A stretch of 64,000 bases of DNA from an uncultured Bacteroidales bacterium (GTDB lineage Bacteria; Bacteroidota; Bacteroidia; Bacteroidales; Muribaculaceae): the NCBI GenBank assembly GCA_947573135.1, contig CANPDU010000017.1, forward strand, positions 1 to 64,000. Direction: 5' to 3'. Shown in pieces: positions 34,234 through 43,206 of this stretch; within the stretch, counting starts at the first letter, position 1; each line of letters begins with the position of its first letter. The translations under genes and the position numbers were made by a program. The notes beneath the pieces were generated by a model that saw only the letters and a list, made by a program, of their open reading frames with translations, searched no databases and had not been told where the DNA came from.

Positions 34234-34953
34234 ATGAAACTGCGAAATCTATTTCTAAGTATGTTGTTCTGTGCAACTGCAGCCTCGGCTCAAGATGTAA
34301 TCACGAAAACCGACGGTTCCAAACTCGAAGCCAAAGTAGAAGAAATTACGGAGAGTGTTGTCCGCTACCGCAAAGCATCCAACCCTAACGGCCCGGTCTA
34401 CACCATTCCTCTGACATCGATCGTAACTATTGTTTATGAAAACGGTTCGGTTGACAATTTCAACGCCACGTCCGCATCACAGACCGAACCTTCGGATGAC
34501 GAACTTAAGCGGTATGCCGAAGTGCAGAATATCGCTACGGCCTCGGCAATGAACGATTCTCAACTTTTGAAATTGGCCGACCCATCGATGACAGCCGAAA
34601 AGCTTCGAAAGAAAGCAAAATTGAACAGAATAATAGGCTGGGCAGGAGGTGTGTTTTTGGTCGCTGCCGGAATTGTCGCTTATAATATTATGGCAGACGG
34701 GGGAAATTATCATTTTGGTACACAAGTTGCAATAGCAGGCGGTGTAATCGGAGTTGGCTGGTGCGTCGGACTTAATTTAAGAGCCAACTATTTAATAAGA
34801 AGAGCGAAAGATATGGAAATGTATTCCTCTGCCATTATCGAAAATGAGATTTATCGTTTCGGCGACAAGTCACTGACGGCCGGCGTCAACGTAATGGGCA
34901 ACCGCATGACCCGCACTCAAGGAATCGGTCTTTCACTCAGTCTGAATTTCTAA
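34234..34953 (+). CDS. Secreted or membrane protein of unknown function
   Basis: A 239-aa protein with a signal peptide (1-20, TAASAQ), a short beta-rich part (DVITKTDGSKLEAKVEEITE, TIPLTSIVTIVYENGS) typical of small Bacteroidetes envelope proteins, a Lys-rich helix, then two hydrophobic stretches (IIGWAGGVFLVAAGIVAYNI and VAIAGGVIGVGWCVGLNL). The end (GIGLSLSLNF) with terminal Phe recalls outer-membrane strands. No function can be given. It is followed 21 bases later by a small lipoprotein gene and preceded by the leader RNA fragment. Confidence 0.75.
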   Translation: MKLRNLFLSMLFCATAASAQDVITKTDGSKLEAKVEEITESVVRYRKASNPNGPVYTIPLTSIVTIVYENGSVDNFNATSASQTEPSDDELKRYAEVQNIATASAMNDSQLLKLADPSMTAEKLRKKAKLNRIIGWAGGVFLVAAGIVAYNIMADGGNYHFGTQVAIAGGVIGVGWCVGLNLRANYLIRRAKDMEMYSSAIIENEIYRFGDKSLTAGVNVMGNRMTRTQGIGLSLSLNF

Positions 34954-34974
34954 ACAATAAAGAACATAAACAAT

Positions 34975-35343
34975 ATGCGTTACTATCTCTTATCTGCCGT
35001 TGCTGTGATTCTGTTGGGTGTGCTTTCTGCCTGTTCTCCCAAAATGTCAACCCGCAAGCTTAACGCCTATACCACAGTGTCTAACTACAATGTGAGTTAC
35101 AATGAGCTGACAATGGATCTTGATAAAAATCCCATCACATATACGATAGACATTTCCACCGAGTCCGGTCGAATGAAACTCCGCAACCTCTCTCTGGACG
35201 AAGCATGCGATCTGGCTCTCGTCGAAGCTATCATGGCAAACAAGTGCGCTACGATCTTTCAACCGCAGTACACTCATCTCGTACAAAGAGGAAAAGTGCT
35301 TCGCATCACCGTTTACGGCTACCCTGCACGATATAAGCACTGA
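34975..35343 (+). CDS. Small putative lipoprotein
   Basis: A 122-aa protein with a lipoprotein signal (LLGVLSACSPKM; Cys20). The mature part begins with a segment like TTVSNYNVSYNELTMDLDKN and contains an (S)LDEACDLALVEAIMANKCAT helix followed by a strand pair (HLVQRGKVLRITVYGYPARY). This pattern suits a small alpha/beta envelope protein. No known domain. It is in an operon with the preceding gene and ends at a strong terminator. Confidence 0.75.
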   Translation: MRYYLLSAVAVILLGVLSACSPKMSTRKLNAYTTVSNYNVSYNELTMDLDKNPITYTIDISTESGRMKLRNLSLDEACDLALVEAIMANKCATIFQPQYTHLVQRGKVLRITVYGYPARYKH

Positions 35344-35376
35344 TTATTTAGCACATTTACGTTACATATTCACAAA

Positions 35377-35407
35377 AAAAGCAAGCCCAATCAGGGCTTG
35401 CTTTTCT
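35377..35407 (+). terminator. Terminator after the small lipoprotein gene
   Basis: The hairpin AAAGCAAGCCC-AATCA-GGGCTTGCTTT followed by TCTATTTT is the same as that at 24607-24637. It is palindromic and may also serve the convergent ClC gene. Confidence 0.92.
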
Positions 35408-35484
35408 ATTTTATTGATTAGCGACCAAACGTCGCAATGCGATGTTCCACATTTGATCATGCAGGGCATCTGACAGCGTGGCGG

Positions 35485-37305
35485 TCAGTCTTCGCAGTAG
35501 TGGCGAAGGACGCGGCGGTAAGAGTTGAAAATCTTACTTTTGCTGACGAAACCGATATAACGGCCATTTTCGACTACCGGAAGATTCCAGGCTCCGGTAT
35601 CGTCAAATATTTTCATGACTTTATCCATGCTTTCGCCGACTTCGATCTTGGCCGGCGGTATCGCCATAAACTTATTGACATACATCTTGCGGTAGAGATC
35701 GGGCCGGAACATAATATTGCGGATATCATCGAGCAGAACGACACCGAGCAGACGGCCGCTATCGTCGACGACAGGAAAAAGGTTGCGGTTTGATTTCGCT
35801 ATTGTATCGACCATCTGCTTAAGCGACATGTCGGGTTTCACCTCGAGAAAATCACGCTCGATGACGCTGTCCATCTTAAGTAGAGTGAGCACAGCTTTGT
35901 CCTTTTCGTGAGTAAGAAGTTCACCCCGCTTGGCAAGACGCATTGTGTAGATGCTATAAGGCTCGAATATCTTTATCGTACCATAAGAAATAGTCGACAC
36001 GATCAACAGGGGTAAGAAAAGATCATAGCCACCGGTCAGTTCGGCAGTCAGGAAGATCGCCATCAAAGGCGCATGCATTACGCCGCTCATAACTCCGGCC
36101 ATGCCGATCAGCGCAAAATTTTTTGTTGACAAAGCAGTGTCGAACCCGATAAGATTAGCCACATATGCAAAAAGGAATCCGGCCATACATCCCACGTAAA
36201 GAGAAGGCGCAAATGTACCGCCGACACCTCCGGCTCCATTTGTAGCCGATGTTGCAAAAGCTTTAGTCAGAATTATTAATGCGATGAACAGAATGATAAA
36301 CCACACCTGATTACGATCGCCATAAAAAATAGAACCGTTTACAATTGACGAAGGATCGCCATTAAGCAGGCCAGTGATCGAGCCATAGCCTTCACCATAT
36401 AGCGGGGGGAATATAAACACCAGAGCAGACAGGATCAGACAGCCGACAAGCGTTTTGTTCCATGGATTTTTAAAACGGTGAAAAAAATTCTCCATCATGT
36501 TCATTGCCCGCGTGAAATAGAGCGACACGAGTCCGCAGAAGACCCCGAGCAACAATACGTAAGGAATTTTAGCCATATAAAACTCCTCACTCTGGATGAA
36601 AAAGAATTCAAAGTCATAACCGGTATAGACATATGCAAGAGTCGCGCTGGTGATCGAAGCGATCAACAGCGGCATGACAGACACCGCCGTCAGGTCGAGC
36701 ATCAAGACTTCGAGAGTGAAAAGCATCCCGGCGATAGGAGCCTTGAAAATACCGGCTATACCGGCGGCCGCCCCACAACCGACAAGAATCATCAAAGTCC
36801 GCGGCGACATTCTGAAGAGCTGACCAATATTAGAACCTATCGCAGCACCGGTGAACACTATAGGTCCCTCGGCACCGACAGAACCGCCAAATCCGATCGT
36901 CACCGAACTTGCCACGACCGACGACCAGATATTATGGCGTTTCAGACGGCTCTTGTTCTGAGAAATCGCATATAACACCCGCGTAACGCCGTGGCTTATA
37001 TTATCCTTAACAATGTATCTGACAAACAACGCTGACAAAACAACACCTATAGCCGGCAGAATGATGTAGACATAGTTTCCGGCGCTGATATTGATACGCG
37101 AAGTCAGGGCAGTCGAGATGAAATGAATGGAGACTTTAAGCACAATCGCCGCCAGTCCGCCGAATATACCAACGAGAAAGGCCACAAAAAGAATGAACGT
37201 GCGGTCTTTGACGTGCTTCTCACGCCAAAGCAGAAACCGCATGAACATTTCGTGCAGGCCCTTTTTCTGAATATCTTCAGTCTGTACTGTTTCAGATTCT
37301 GTCAT
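35485..37305 (-). CDS. ClC-family chloride channel/transporter with CBS domains
   Basis: A 606-aa membrane protein. The ClC core (about 30-440) shows the anion-site motifs GGSVGAEGPIVFTGAAIG (with the gating Glu), GVGGTFAPSLYVG and the GSGIP-type region near the first third. Two CBS domains follow (about 455-600; VKPDMSLKQMVDTIAKSN, MKIFDDTGAWNLPVVENGRY), which bind adenine nucleotides and regulate transport. Whether it is a channel or a Cl-/H+ exchanger is not decided here. It is followed upstream by the sugar-transferase gene, 4 bases away in the same direction. Confidence 0.93.
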   Translation of the reverse strand: MTESETVQTEDIQKKGLHEMFMRFLLWREKHVKDRTFILFVAFLVGIFGGLAAIVLKVSIHFISTALTSRINISAGNYVYIILPAIGVVLSALFVRYIVKDNISHGVTRVLYAISQNKSRLKRHNIWSSVVASSVTIGFGGSVGAEGPIVFTGAAIGSNIGQLFRMSPRTLMILVGCGAAAGIAGIFKAPIAGMLFTLEVLMLDLTAVSVMPLLIASITSATLAYVYTGYDFEFFFIQSEEFYMAKIPYVLLLGVFCGLVSLYFTRAMNMMENFFHRFKNPWNKTLVGCLILSALVFIFPPLYGEGYGSITGLLNGDPSSIVNGSIFYGDRNQVWFIILFIALIILTKAFATSATNGAGGVGGTFAPSLYVGCMAGFLFAYVANLIGFDTALSTKNFALIGMAGVMSGVMHAPLMAIFLTAELTGGYDLFLPLLIVSTISYGTIKIFEPYSIYTMRLAKRGELLTHEKDKAVLTLLKMDSVIERDFLEVKPDMSLKQMVDTIAKSNRNLFPVVDDSGRLLGVVLLDDIRNIMFRPDLYRKMYVNKFMAIPPAKIEVGESMDKVMKIFDDTGAWNLPVVENGRYIGFVSKSKIFNSYRRVLRHYCED

Positions 37306-37309
37306 ATGT

Positions 37310-38725
37310 TTAAATACCCTTTCCGGTTACAACCGTATTGACTGTATGGAACAATATTCTCAGATCAAGAGAAAAAGATATATTCTCAATGTAAAGAAGA
37401 TCGAAATATAGCCTCTCGGTCATTTCCTGAAGATTTGACGCGTAGCCATATTTGACCATGCCCAGTGATGTAATGCCGGGACGCACGTTGTGGATGGTGC
37501 AGGCGGCCGGTTCAATTTTCAGAAGACGATCGAAATAGTATGCCCGTTCGGGTCTTGGGCCAACGAGCGACATATCGCCGCAAAGCACATTCCAAAACTG
37601 AGGCAATTCGTCGAGACGGTATTTGCGAAGAAAACGTCCTACACGTGTCACACGACAGTCATGGTCAGTGCTCAGCGCAGGCCCCGAGGCTTCGGCATCG
37701 ACCACCATCGAGCGGAATTTGACAATGCTGAATTCCTTGCGGTGAAGTCCCACCCTACGCTGCCGGTAAAGTACCGGACCTCGAGAGTCATTTACAATCA
37801 TCGCCGATATAATCAGTCCCAGCGGCAAAAGAGTCACCAACGCGATCGCCGAGACAACAATGTCGCCGAGTCTCTTAAGATTGGCGGCCGCAGGCGACAG
37901 AGCAGGCGCCGTTATGTCGACAAGCGGTTCTCCGATAATATTACTCAGACGCGGGCGCGAAGTAATAATGTCATAAAAATCAAAGGGCAATAGTATCGTA
38001 AGGCCAAAAGGTATCATTCGATTGATTGTCTCGATTGATTCTTTCTGGCTGCCGCGCGAGGCTAAGATTACAAACGACTTTACATTCAACCTGTCAATCG
38101 TTTCGGCCAGGCTGTCGAATGTGACCACAGGATAAACCGCAGGCTTAGCATAACATGCTCCGTCGGTCACATCTACGATGCCTACAACCCGATAGCCCAT
38201 ACGGCGATTGCTTTTTTCGAGTCTGGCGGCGTATGCGTCGGCGTCGGGTACAGAGCCTACTATTATTACATTAAAAGTATCGGCTCCGTCAACAGCTCGT
38301 TTCAGAAGCAATGCTCTGACTGAAATACGGATGACAGAAACTAATATAAAAAACGATACCCACAACGCGAGGAGAAGACTGTAGTGCAGACTGCGCTCAT
38401 TGAAACTGTCATTAACCATTATCGCGAAATACACCACCAACGAGCCAACAAACGAACCTAGAGCGGCATTGGTCACGAGTTCATAACGCGATTTATAAAG
38501 AGGATTGTTATAGAAACCGAGCAATGCAAAAATCGCCAGCATAACTGCCGGAAACGCAACATACCCTAATTCAACATAGGGATCAGCCGACCACTGGACA
38601 AAACTTATCTGTCCGTCGGCGTGGATGCGGAGATGGCGCACGATATTAAACAGTAAAGTCGCCGCTTCACAAGCGATGAAATCGCCTATGAAATACTCAA
38701 TGCGTTGCTTTACTGAGATTTTCAT
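37310..38725 (-). CDS. Polyprenyl-phosphate sugar-1-phosphate transferase (WcaJ/WbaP type)
   Basis: A 471-aa initiating enzyme of surface-glycan synthesis. It has four to five hydrophobic segments in the first 160 residues, a Rossmann-like middle (NVIIVGSVPDADAYAARLE) and a C-terminal bacterial sugar transferase domain: LYRQRRVGLHRKEFSIVKFR, RVGRFLRKYRLDELPQFWNV and GDMSLVGPRPERAYY. It moves a sugar phosphate, commonly glucose or galactose, from its UDP form to undecaprenyl phosphate at the inner membrane. ATG 38725 (MKISVKQR) is preferred, since the longer frame runs into tsaC. Confidence 0.92.
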   Translation of the reverse strand: MKISVKQRIEYFIGDFIACEAATLLFNIVRHLRIHADGQISFVQWSADPYVELGYVAFPAVMLAIFALLGFYNNPLYKSRYELVTNAALGSFVGSLVVYFAIMVNDSFNERSLHYSLLLALWVSFFILVSVIRISVRALLLKRAVDGADTFNVIIVGSVPDADAYAARLEKSNRRMGYRVVGIVDVTDGACYAKPAVYPVVTFDSLAETIDRLNVKSFVILASRGSQKESIETINRMIPFGLTILLPFDFYDIITSRPRLSNIIGEPLVDITAPALSPAAANLKRLGDIVVSAIALVTLLPLGLIISAMIVNDSRGPVLYRQRRVGLHRKEFSIVKFRSMVVDAEASGPALSTDHDCRVTRVGRFLRKYRLDELPQFWNVLCGDMSLVGPRPERAYYFDRLLKIEPAACTIHNVRPGITSLGMVKYGYASNLQEMTERLYFDLLYIENISFSLDLRILFHTVNTVVTGKGI

Positions 38726-38736
38726 CGTTACCGATC

Positions 38737-39312
38737 TTAATTCCTCAATATTTTGATTACGCCTCCGGCCGAAAGCTTTATAACCGTAGAGGGTTTTGAT
38801 CTCCACGGGCGTTCACGTCCTGTCTGACATACATAATCGACATTTTCAAGCAAACGAGGATCAATCTCATCAAAACTACGCGGCGACGGGACACCACTGT
38901 AGTTAACCGACGTCGAAACAATCGGACGTCTGAACCGTCGGCAAAGTTCTCGGGAAAAAGCTTCAGTGGTTATGCGTACGCCGATGCTCCCGTCTTCGGC
39001 AAGCAATTCAGGCGCCACACCAATTCCACGATCATAGACTACAGTCAATGGCTCTACAGCCACATCAAGCAGCTGATAAGCGACTTCGGGCACTTCGTCT
39101 ACCACACGTTCAAGAGCAGCGACAGAATCAACAAGAGTGATCAGAGCTTTAGAATCGGCTCGTTGCTTCAATTCAAATATACGCCTGACAGCATTGCTGT
39201 CAGTAGCATCACAACCGATGCCCCAAACAGTATCAGTCGGATATATTATCAACCCTCCGGCCCGAAGTGCGGCCAGACAGTCAGACAAATCTTTGTTTAT
39301 TTCATCATTCAT
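38737..39312 (-). CDS. Threonylcarbamoyl-AMP synthase (Sua5/YrdC family)
   Basis: A 191-aa single YrdC domain that makes threonylcarbamoyl-AMP for the t6A37 modification of tRNA. LIIYPTDTVWGIGCDATDSN is the signature; KALITLV and LTVVYDRG form the binding groove; STSVNYSGVPSPRSFDEI closes it. It lacks the extra C-terminal Sua5 domain, so it is of the TsaC length. First gene of a short unit with the sugar transferase (11 bases) and the ClC gene. Confidence 0.93.
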   Translation of the reverse strand: MNDEINKDLSDCLAALRAGGLIIYPTDTVWGIGCDATDSNAVRRIFELKQRADSKALITLVDSVAALERVVDEVPEVAYQLLDVAVEPLTVVYDRGIGVAPELLAEDGSIGVRITTEAFSRELCRRFRRPIVSTSVNYSGVPSPRSFDEIDPRLLENVDYVCQTGRERPWRSKPSTVIKLSAGGVIKILRN

Positions 39313-39337
39313 ACCTATTGCCGAAGATCATATCACG

Positions 39338-39367
39338 CAAAGGTAATGATTTTTTACGATTTTCAAA
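39338..39367 (-). promoter_or_regulatory. Promoter of the tsaC-like gene
   Basis: On the minus strand TTTG (39364-39367), 18 bases, TACCTTTG (39338-39345), ending 25 bases before the ATG. Confidence 0.65.
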
Positions 39368-39539
39368 GCAGCAACACCACAAAAGGACTTAAATCATAAC
39401 AAATGTTAAAATAATATTTATAATTAAACCCTTTGCTGATATACGAGTCATAATGACAAACAATAAAATAATAGCTTTTTCATAAACATCTTCGTATATA
39501 CGATAAAGTAATACACTAACTTTTTGATTAAATAGAAGC

Positions 39540-39564
39540 GCCCCGACTCGTGAAGAATCGGGGC
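39540..39564. terminator. Orphan terminator-like hairpin in a 443-base gap
   Basis: GCCCCGA (39540-39546) pairs with TCGGGGC (39558-39564), followed by CTTTAAATT. It lies mid-way in the gene-less 39313-39755 and belongs to no neighbouring gene, as both flanking genes point away. A -7-like TAACTTTTTG lies just upstream near 39517, so a very short transcript is conceivable. Nothing else is seen in this gap apart from the two gene promoters. Confidence 0.5.
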
Positions 39565-39671
39565 CTTTAAATTATAATAGCTAAGACCCATCGGTCAGTA
39601 AAGCGCCCCTATTAACAACAGAAAAGGAACTTTTAACTAAATAAGTCGTCTAAATTGTGACAAAAAAACAC

Positions 39672-39679
39672 TAACTTTG
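39672..39679 (+). promoter_or_regulatory. -7 element of the subtilase gene
   Basis: TAACTTTG matches TAnnTTTG, 76 bases before ATG 39756. There is no clear -33. Confidence 0.5.
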
Positions 39680-39755
39680 CAATTGCATATTACATTATGT
39701 ATAATGTGCTATCATCCGACAATCTTTTTACGTTTATTTGACATTAACATTAGAT

Positions 39756-42059
39756 ATGAAAAAGCAATATCTGACTATCGCGGCAATCGCAATGTCGCTT
39801 ACAGCTTATGCTGAAAACAAATTCGATGCTCGCGGAGAGATAATCGTCGGGCAATATAACCAGTTCATGAAAGATCCTGGTAAAATGTTGTTGCAGACCG
39901 ACGAACTGCCTCTCAATCTCGACGTGGTGTCCCGCTCCGGATCGACAGCATCTGTGGCAGTCATCCTTGCGGATGGTGTCAGCCGCTCACAGATCGAGGA
40001 TCTCGGCTTCAGCGTCAATGCTGCGACCCGCAGCGTGCTGCTTATCGAAGGTAAAATGGATGACATCATCGCTCTTGCAGACACGGATCTGGTCAAATCA
40101 GTATCGTTTGCCGACGAGTATGATCAGTTGCTTGACTATGGGCGCCGGTTCACCGGGGTCGATGTAATACACACAGGCGGCGACGGGCTGCCGCAAGCCT
40201 ATACTGGAAAAGGCGTGATCACAGGTATCTTCGACAGCGGAATTTATCCCGACCATATCAACTTCAAAAATGAAGACGGCAGCTGCCGTATCTCCAACTT
40301 CTGGCATTACACCTCAAGCGACGGCAAGAAAGTAACCCACTATGACACACCGGAAAAAGTCGTCAAAATCAACGGAGGCACCGATACATCCACAAGTTCA
40401 CACGGCACCCACACACTTGGCTGCATGGCGGGCTTCTGCTATCCCAACGTAAAATCTATGTCAATCTATGACCAGCGTTCCGACAAAGCAGACAAATGGG
40501 ATGTAGTAAATTCCCTTAAATATCCCAAAGGGAAAGCGGTACCGTTCTACGGCATGGCCAAAGAATCCGAGATATTGGCAGCAGCAGGGTCACTCTATGA
40601 CCAAAACATGATGGCCGGCATCCAGGCAATGTCGGATTACATCATCAAATCAGGCAAACCCGGCGTGATCAACCTTTCGGTAGGCTCTATCATCGGCCCT
40701 AAAGACGGCACAGACGCATTTACTCTGTTTCTTGACGAAATTGCAGAGAACGTCACAATCTGCATTGCCGCCGGCAATGACGGAGACAGCGACTACTCGC
40801 TGTCGGGACAATCATTCAAGACATTTATTTCAACAGCCGCCGATCCCACAGCCGGAATATCAGGAGTAATTGATCTCTGGGGCAGCGACGACAAACCTTA
40901 TGACGCGACGATCGTAGTATTTGACACCACTACCGGCAAGTCTCTTTTCAGCTACGACGTCAATTTCAACAACCGGCAGGCAATAATCGGCAATAAAGCA
41001 TACCAGAATGTAACAGTCACCGACAACAGTTTCGAAGACGCATTCTCATCGAGCTATCTTATCGTCCAGCCCAAAAAGAACACTGCCAACAACCGATATA
41101 ACGCATATATCCAATACAACCTCAACAACAACAAACTCACCAATGCCGAAGGCTCTGTCGCAATCGGCATCATGGTCAACTGCAAGGACGGCCAGCATGT
41201 CGATCTCGCACATCGCGCTACAAAAGGAGCAGGCACAATCTCAAGTCTCGGCATCGACGGATGGAGCAACGGCAATTCCGACATAACTATCAGTTCGATG
41301 GCCTGCGGCCATAACACTATAGCCGTCGGAGCATGGAACTCGAGGAATGAGTGGGGCATCATCCCTCGATCACAATGGTTCTATTCAAGGACACCGGAGC
41401 TATATGGACTCGGACTTGATGACATAGCCGGATATTCCAGCTACGGCAAACTGTGTGACGGCCGAAGCAAACCCGATTTCACCGCTCCGGGCACAGGCAT
41501 TATCTCATCAGTCTCCACTCCTGCAAAAGCCTCGCTCGATGACGGCACCTCGCCGTGCGCTACTTACAGTTCGGGAACTCGCTCCGACAGCTGGGGCATC
41601 ATGCAAGGCACATCTATGGCTACTCCTATCGTAGCCGGCGCGATTGCCCTTTGGCTTGAGGCAGAACCCACCCTTACGACTGCTGAAATAAGAGAAATAG
41701 CCCTCAGCACATGCAGCACTGACAGCTATACACAGGGCGGCGATCCGCTGCGCTGGGGAGCCGGCAAGTTCAACGCGCTCGCAGGCCTTCACAAAGTGCT
41801 GGACTCAGCAGGAATCAATGACATAACAACAGATGCCGGAGATAAATTTCAGGTAACTCCGACCGGCGAAAGCAGCTGGAACATTTTTGTCTGCGGCGCA
41901 ACCAAAATCGACGCCCGTCTCATAAATATCGCAGGACAGACGGTATCGACGGTCTCAGCTGCAGGCAACGAAGCAACTGTCAATGCATCAAATCTCACGC
42001 CGGGTATCTATGTGCTCAACGTCAACGGAGTCCACAGCACCCGCATCGCCGTAAGATAA
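39756..42059 (+). CDS. Secreted S8 subtilisin-like protease with type IX sorting domain
   Basis: A 767-aa serine protease. Signal peptide 1-20 (SLTAYA), a pro-region, then the S8 domain with the triad Asp in GVITGIFDSGIYPDH, His in SSHGTHTLG and Ser in QGTSMATPIVAGA; a long beta-rich insertion lies between His and Ser. The last 75 residues (SWNIFVCGATKIDARLINIA...LTPGIYVLNVNG) form a type IX secretion sorting domain, so the enzyme should reach the cell surface. The ATG at 39756 is used; the upstream in-frame codon is TTG. Single gene with its own terminator. Substrates unknown. Confidence 0.95.
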   Translation: MKKQYLTIAAIAMSLTAYAENKFDARGEIIVGQYNQFMKDPGKMLLQTDELPLNLDVVSRSGSTASVAVILADGVSRSQIEDLGFSVNAATRSVLLIEGKMDDIIALADTDLVKSVSFADEYDQLLDYGRRFTGVDVIHTGGDGLPQAYTGKGVITGIFDSGIYPDHINFKNEDGSCRISNFWHYTSSDGKKVTHYDTPEKVVKINGGTDTSTSSHGTHTLGCMAGFCYPNVKSMSIYDQRSDKADKWDVVNSLKYPKGKAVPFYGMAKESEILAAAGSLYDQNMMAGIQAMSDYIIKSGKPGVINLSVGSIIGPKDGTDAFTLFLDEIAENVTICIAAGNDGDSDYSLSGQSFKTFISTAADPTAGISGVIDLWGSDDKPYDATIVVFDTTTGKSLFSYDVNFNNRQAIIGNKAYQNVTVTDNSFEDAFSSSYLIVQPKKNTANNRYNAYIQYNLNNNKLTNAEGSVAIGIMVNCKDGQHVDLAHRATKGAGTISSLGIDGWSNGNSDITISSMACGHNTIAVGAWNSRNEWGIIPRSQWFYSRTPELYGLGLDDIAGYSSYGKLCDGRSKPDFTAPGTGIISSVSTPAKASLDDGTSPCATYSSGTRSDSWGIMQGTSMATPIVAGAIALWLEAEPTLTTAEIREIALSTCSTDSYTQGGDPLRWGAGKFNALAGLHKVLDSAGINDITTDAGDKFQVTPTGESSWNIFVCGATKIDARLINIAGQTVSTVSAAGNEATVNASNLTPGIYVLNVNGVHSTRIAVR

Positions 42060-42086
42060 GCCGATATTTACAAACCACAGACTACT

Positions 42087-42125
42087 CGGAGATCTCGGAC
42101 TAAAACGAGATCTCCGATTTATTTT
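42087..42125 (+). terminator. Terminator after the subtilase gene
   Basis: CGGAGATCTCG (42087-42097) and CGAGATCTCCG (42106-42116) form an 11-bp stem followed by ATTTATTTT. Confidence 0.88.
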
Positions 42126-42159
42126 ACAGGCTTTTTAACGACGATAAAAATAATATCGC

Positions 42160-42167
42160 TATATTTG
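42160..42167 (+). promoter_or_regulatory. -7 element of cdsA
   Basis: TATATTTG, 56 bases before ATG 42224. There is no good TTTG at 19-21 bases upstream. Confidence 0.5.
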
Positions 42168-42223
42168 CCATCATCAATTGTCGAGACCGACAAACTACAC
42201 ATTAATATATAAGCATATAACAA

Positions 42224-43078
42224 ATGAAAAATATTATTACTCGCTCCATGTCGGGCATAGTGTATGTAGCGCTTATTGTCTGCGCCCTGCTCGCGGGTCC
42301 CGACTGGTTTATGTCGCTCACAGCCTTGTTTGCGTTACTCGGTGTGCTCGAATTTCAAAAGCTCACCGACGGCGAAAGCAGATCCGACATAATCGGCCTG
42401 CTGATCAAAACAGTCGACATCGCCGCAGCCACAGGGCTATGTATGGCGACTTATTCCGATCTCTCGTTTGTGTTTTTCGACGGTCTGCTCCTCGGCGGAT
42501 ATATGATCGTCAGGCTCGTTCTGGCGCTTTACGACCGTCGGCCCGACGCTTTTTCAGCCGTCGGACGCTCGGTGCTGTCGGTCATGTACATCGGACTTCC
42601 CCTCGCCTTAGCCGCACTCGCTGATCGCGAAACCAACCATAACGTTCTCTCTGACCATCTCATACTGATAATGTTTATCATGATATGGCTCAATGACACA
42701 GGCGCATACTGCGTCGGCAGTCTTATCGGCCGCCATCGTCTGTTTCCGCGCCTGTCGCCTAAAAAATCATGGGAAGGCTTCTGGGGCGGTCTGTTTTTCT
42801 GTATAGCAGCAGGAGCAGCATGTTATTTCGCACTGAGTCCTGACGCAGGTCTGATATCAGGATGCGGTTCATTGCTGACGTGGATCGGTCTCGGTATGAC
42901 CGTCTGCGTATTCTCGACATGGGGCGATCTGTTCGAATCACTGATTAAACGCACACTCGGTGTCAAAGATTCCGGTAATCTGATCCCCGGTCACGGAGGA
43001 ATCCTCGACCGCATCGACTCGTTGCTTTTTGCGGCGCCGGCAACCTTTGTTTACGCATTATTAACCGGGCTGTTATAG
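42224..43078 (+). CDS. cdsA: Phosphatidate cytidylyltransferase
   Basis: A 284-aa integral membrane enzyme that makes CDP-diacylglycerol from phosphatidate and CTP, the branch point of phospholipid synthesis. About seven to eight hydrophobic segments. The family signature is spread over SPKKSWEGFWGGLFFC, WGDLFESLIKRTLGVKDSG and LIPGHGGILDRIDSL near the C-terminus, with the metal-binding Asp residues. Full length. Stands alone, with a 128-base gap to the phosphohexomutase gene. Confidence 0.95.
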   Translation: MKNIITRSMSGIVYVALIVCALLAGPDWFMSLTALFALLGVLEFQKLTDGESRSDIIGLLIKTVDIAAATGLCMATYSDLSFVFFDGLLLGGYMIVRLVLALYDRRPDAFSAVGRSVLSVMYIGLPLALAALADRETNHNVLSDHLILIMFIMIWLNDTGAYCVGSLIGRHRLFPRLSPKKSWEGFWGGLFFCIAAGAACYFALSPDAGLISGCGSLLTWIGLGMTVCVFSTWGDLFESLIKRTLGVKDSGNLIPGHGGILDRIDSLLFAAPATFVYALLTGLL

Positions 43079-43116
43079 CCAAATCGGCCGGCCGGATAAA
43101 CATTCCTGCCAATAAA

Positions 43117-43148
43117 GTTGTATAACTCATGGCAATCAACTATCTTTG
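43117..43148 (+). promoter_or_regulatory. Promoter of the phosphohexomutase gene
   Basis: GTTG (43117-43120), 20 bases, TATCTTTG (43141-43148), 58 bases before ATG 43207. Confidence 0.7.
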
Positions 43149-43206
43149 CCTTAACATAATTAACATAAACTTTCCACGCATTTAAATATCATCCCAACAT
43201 AACCAT

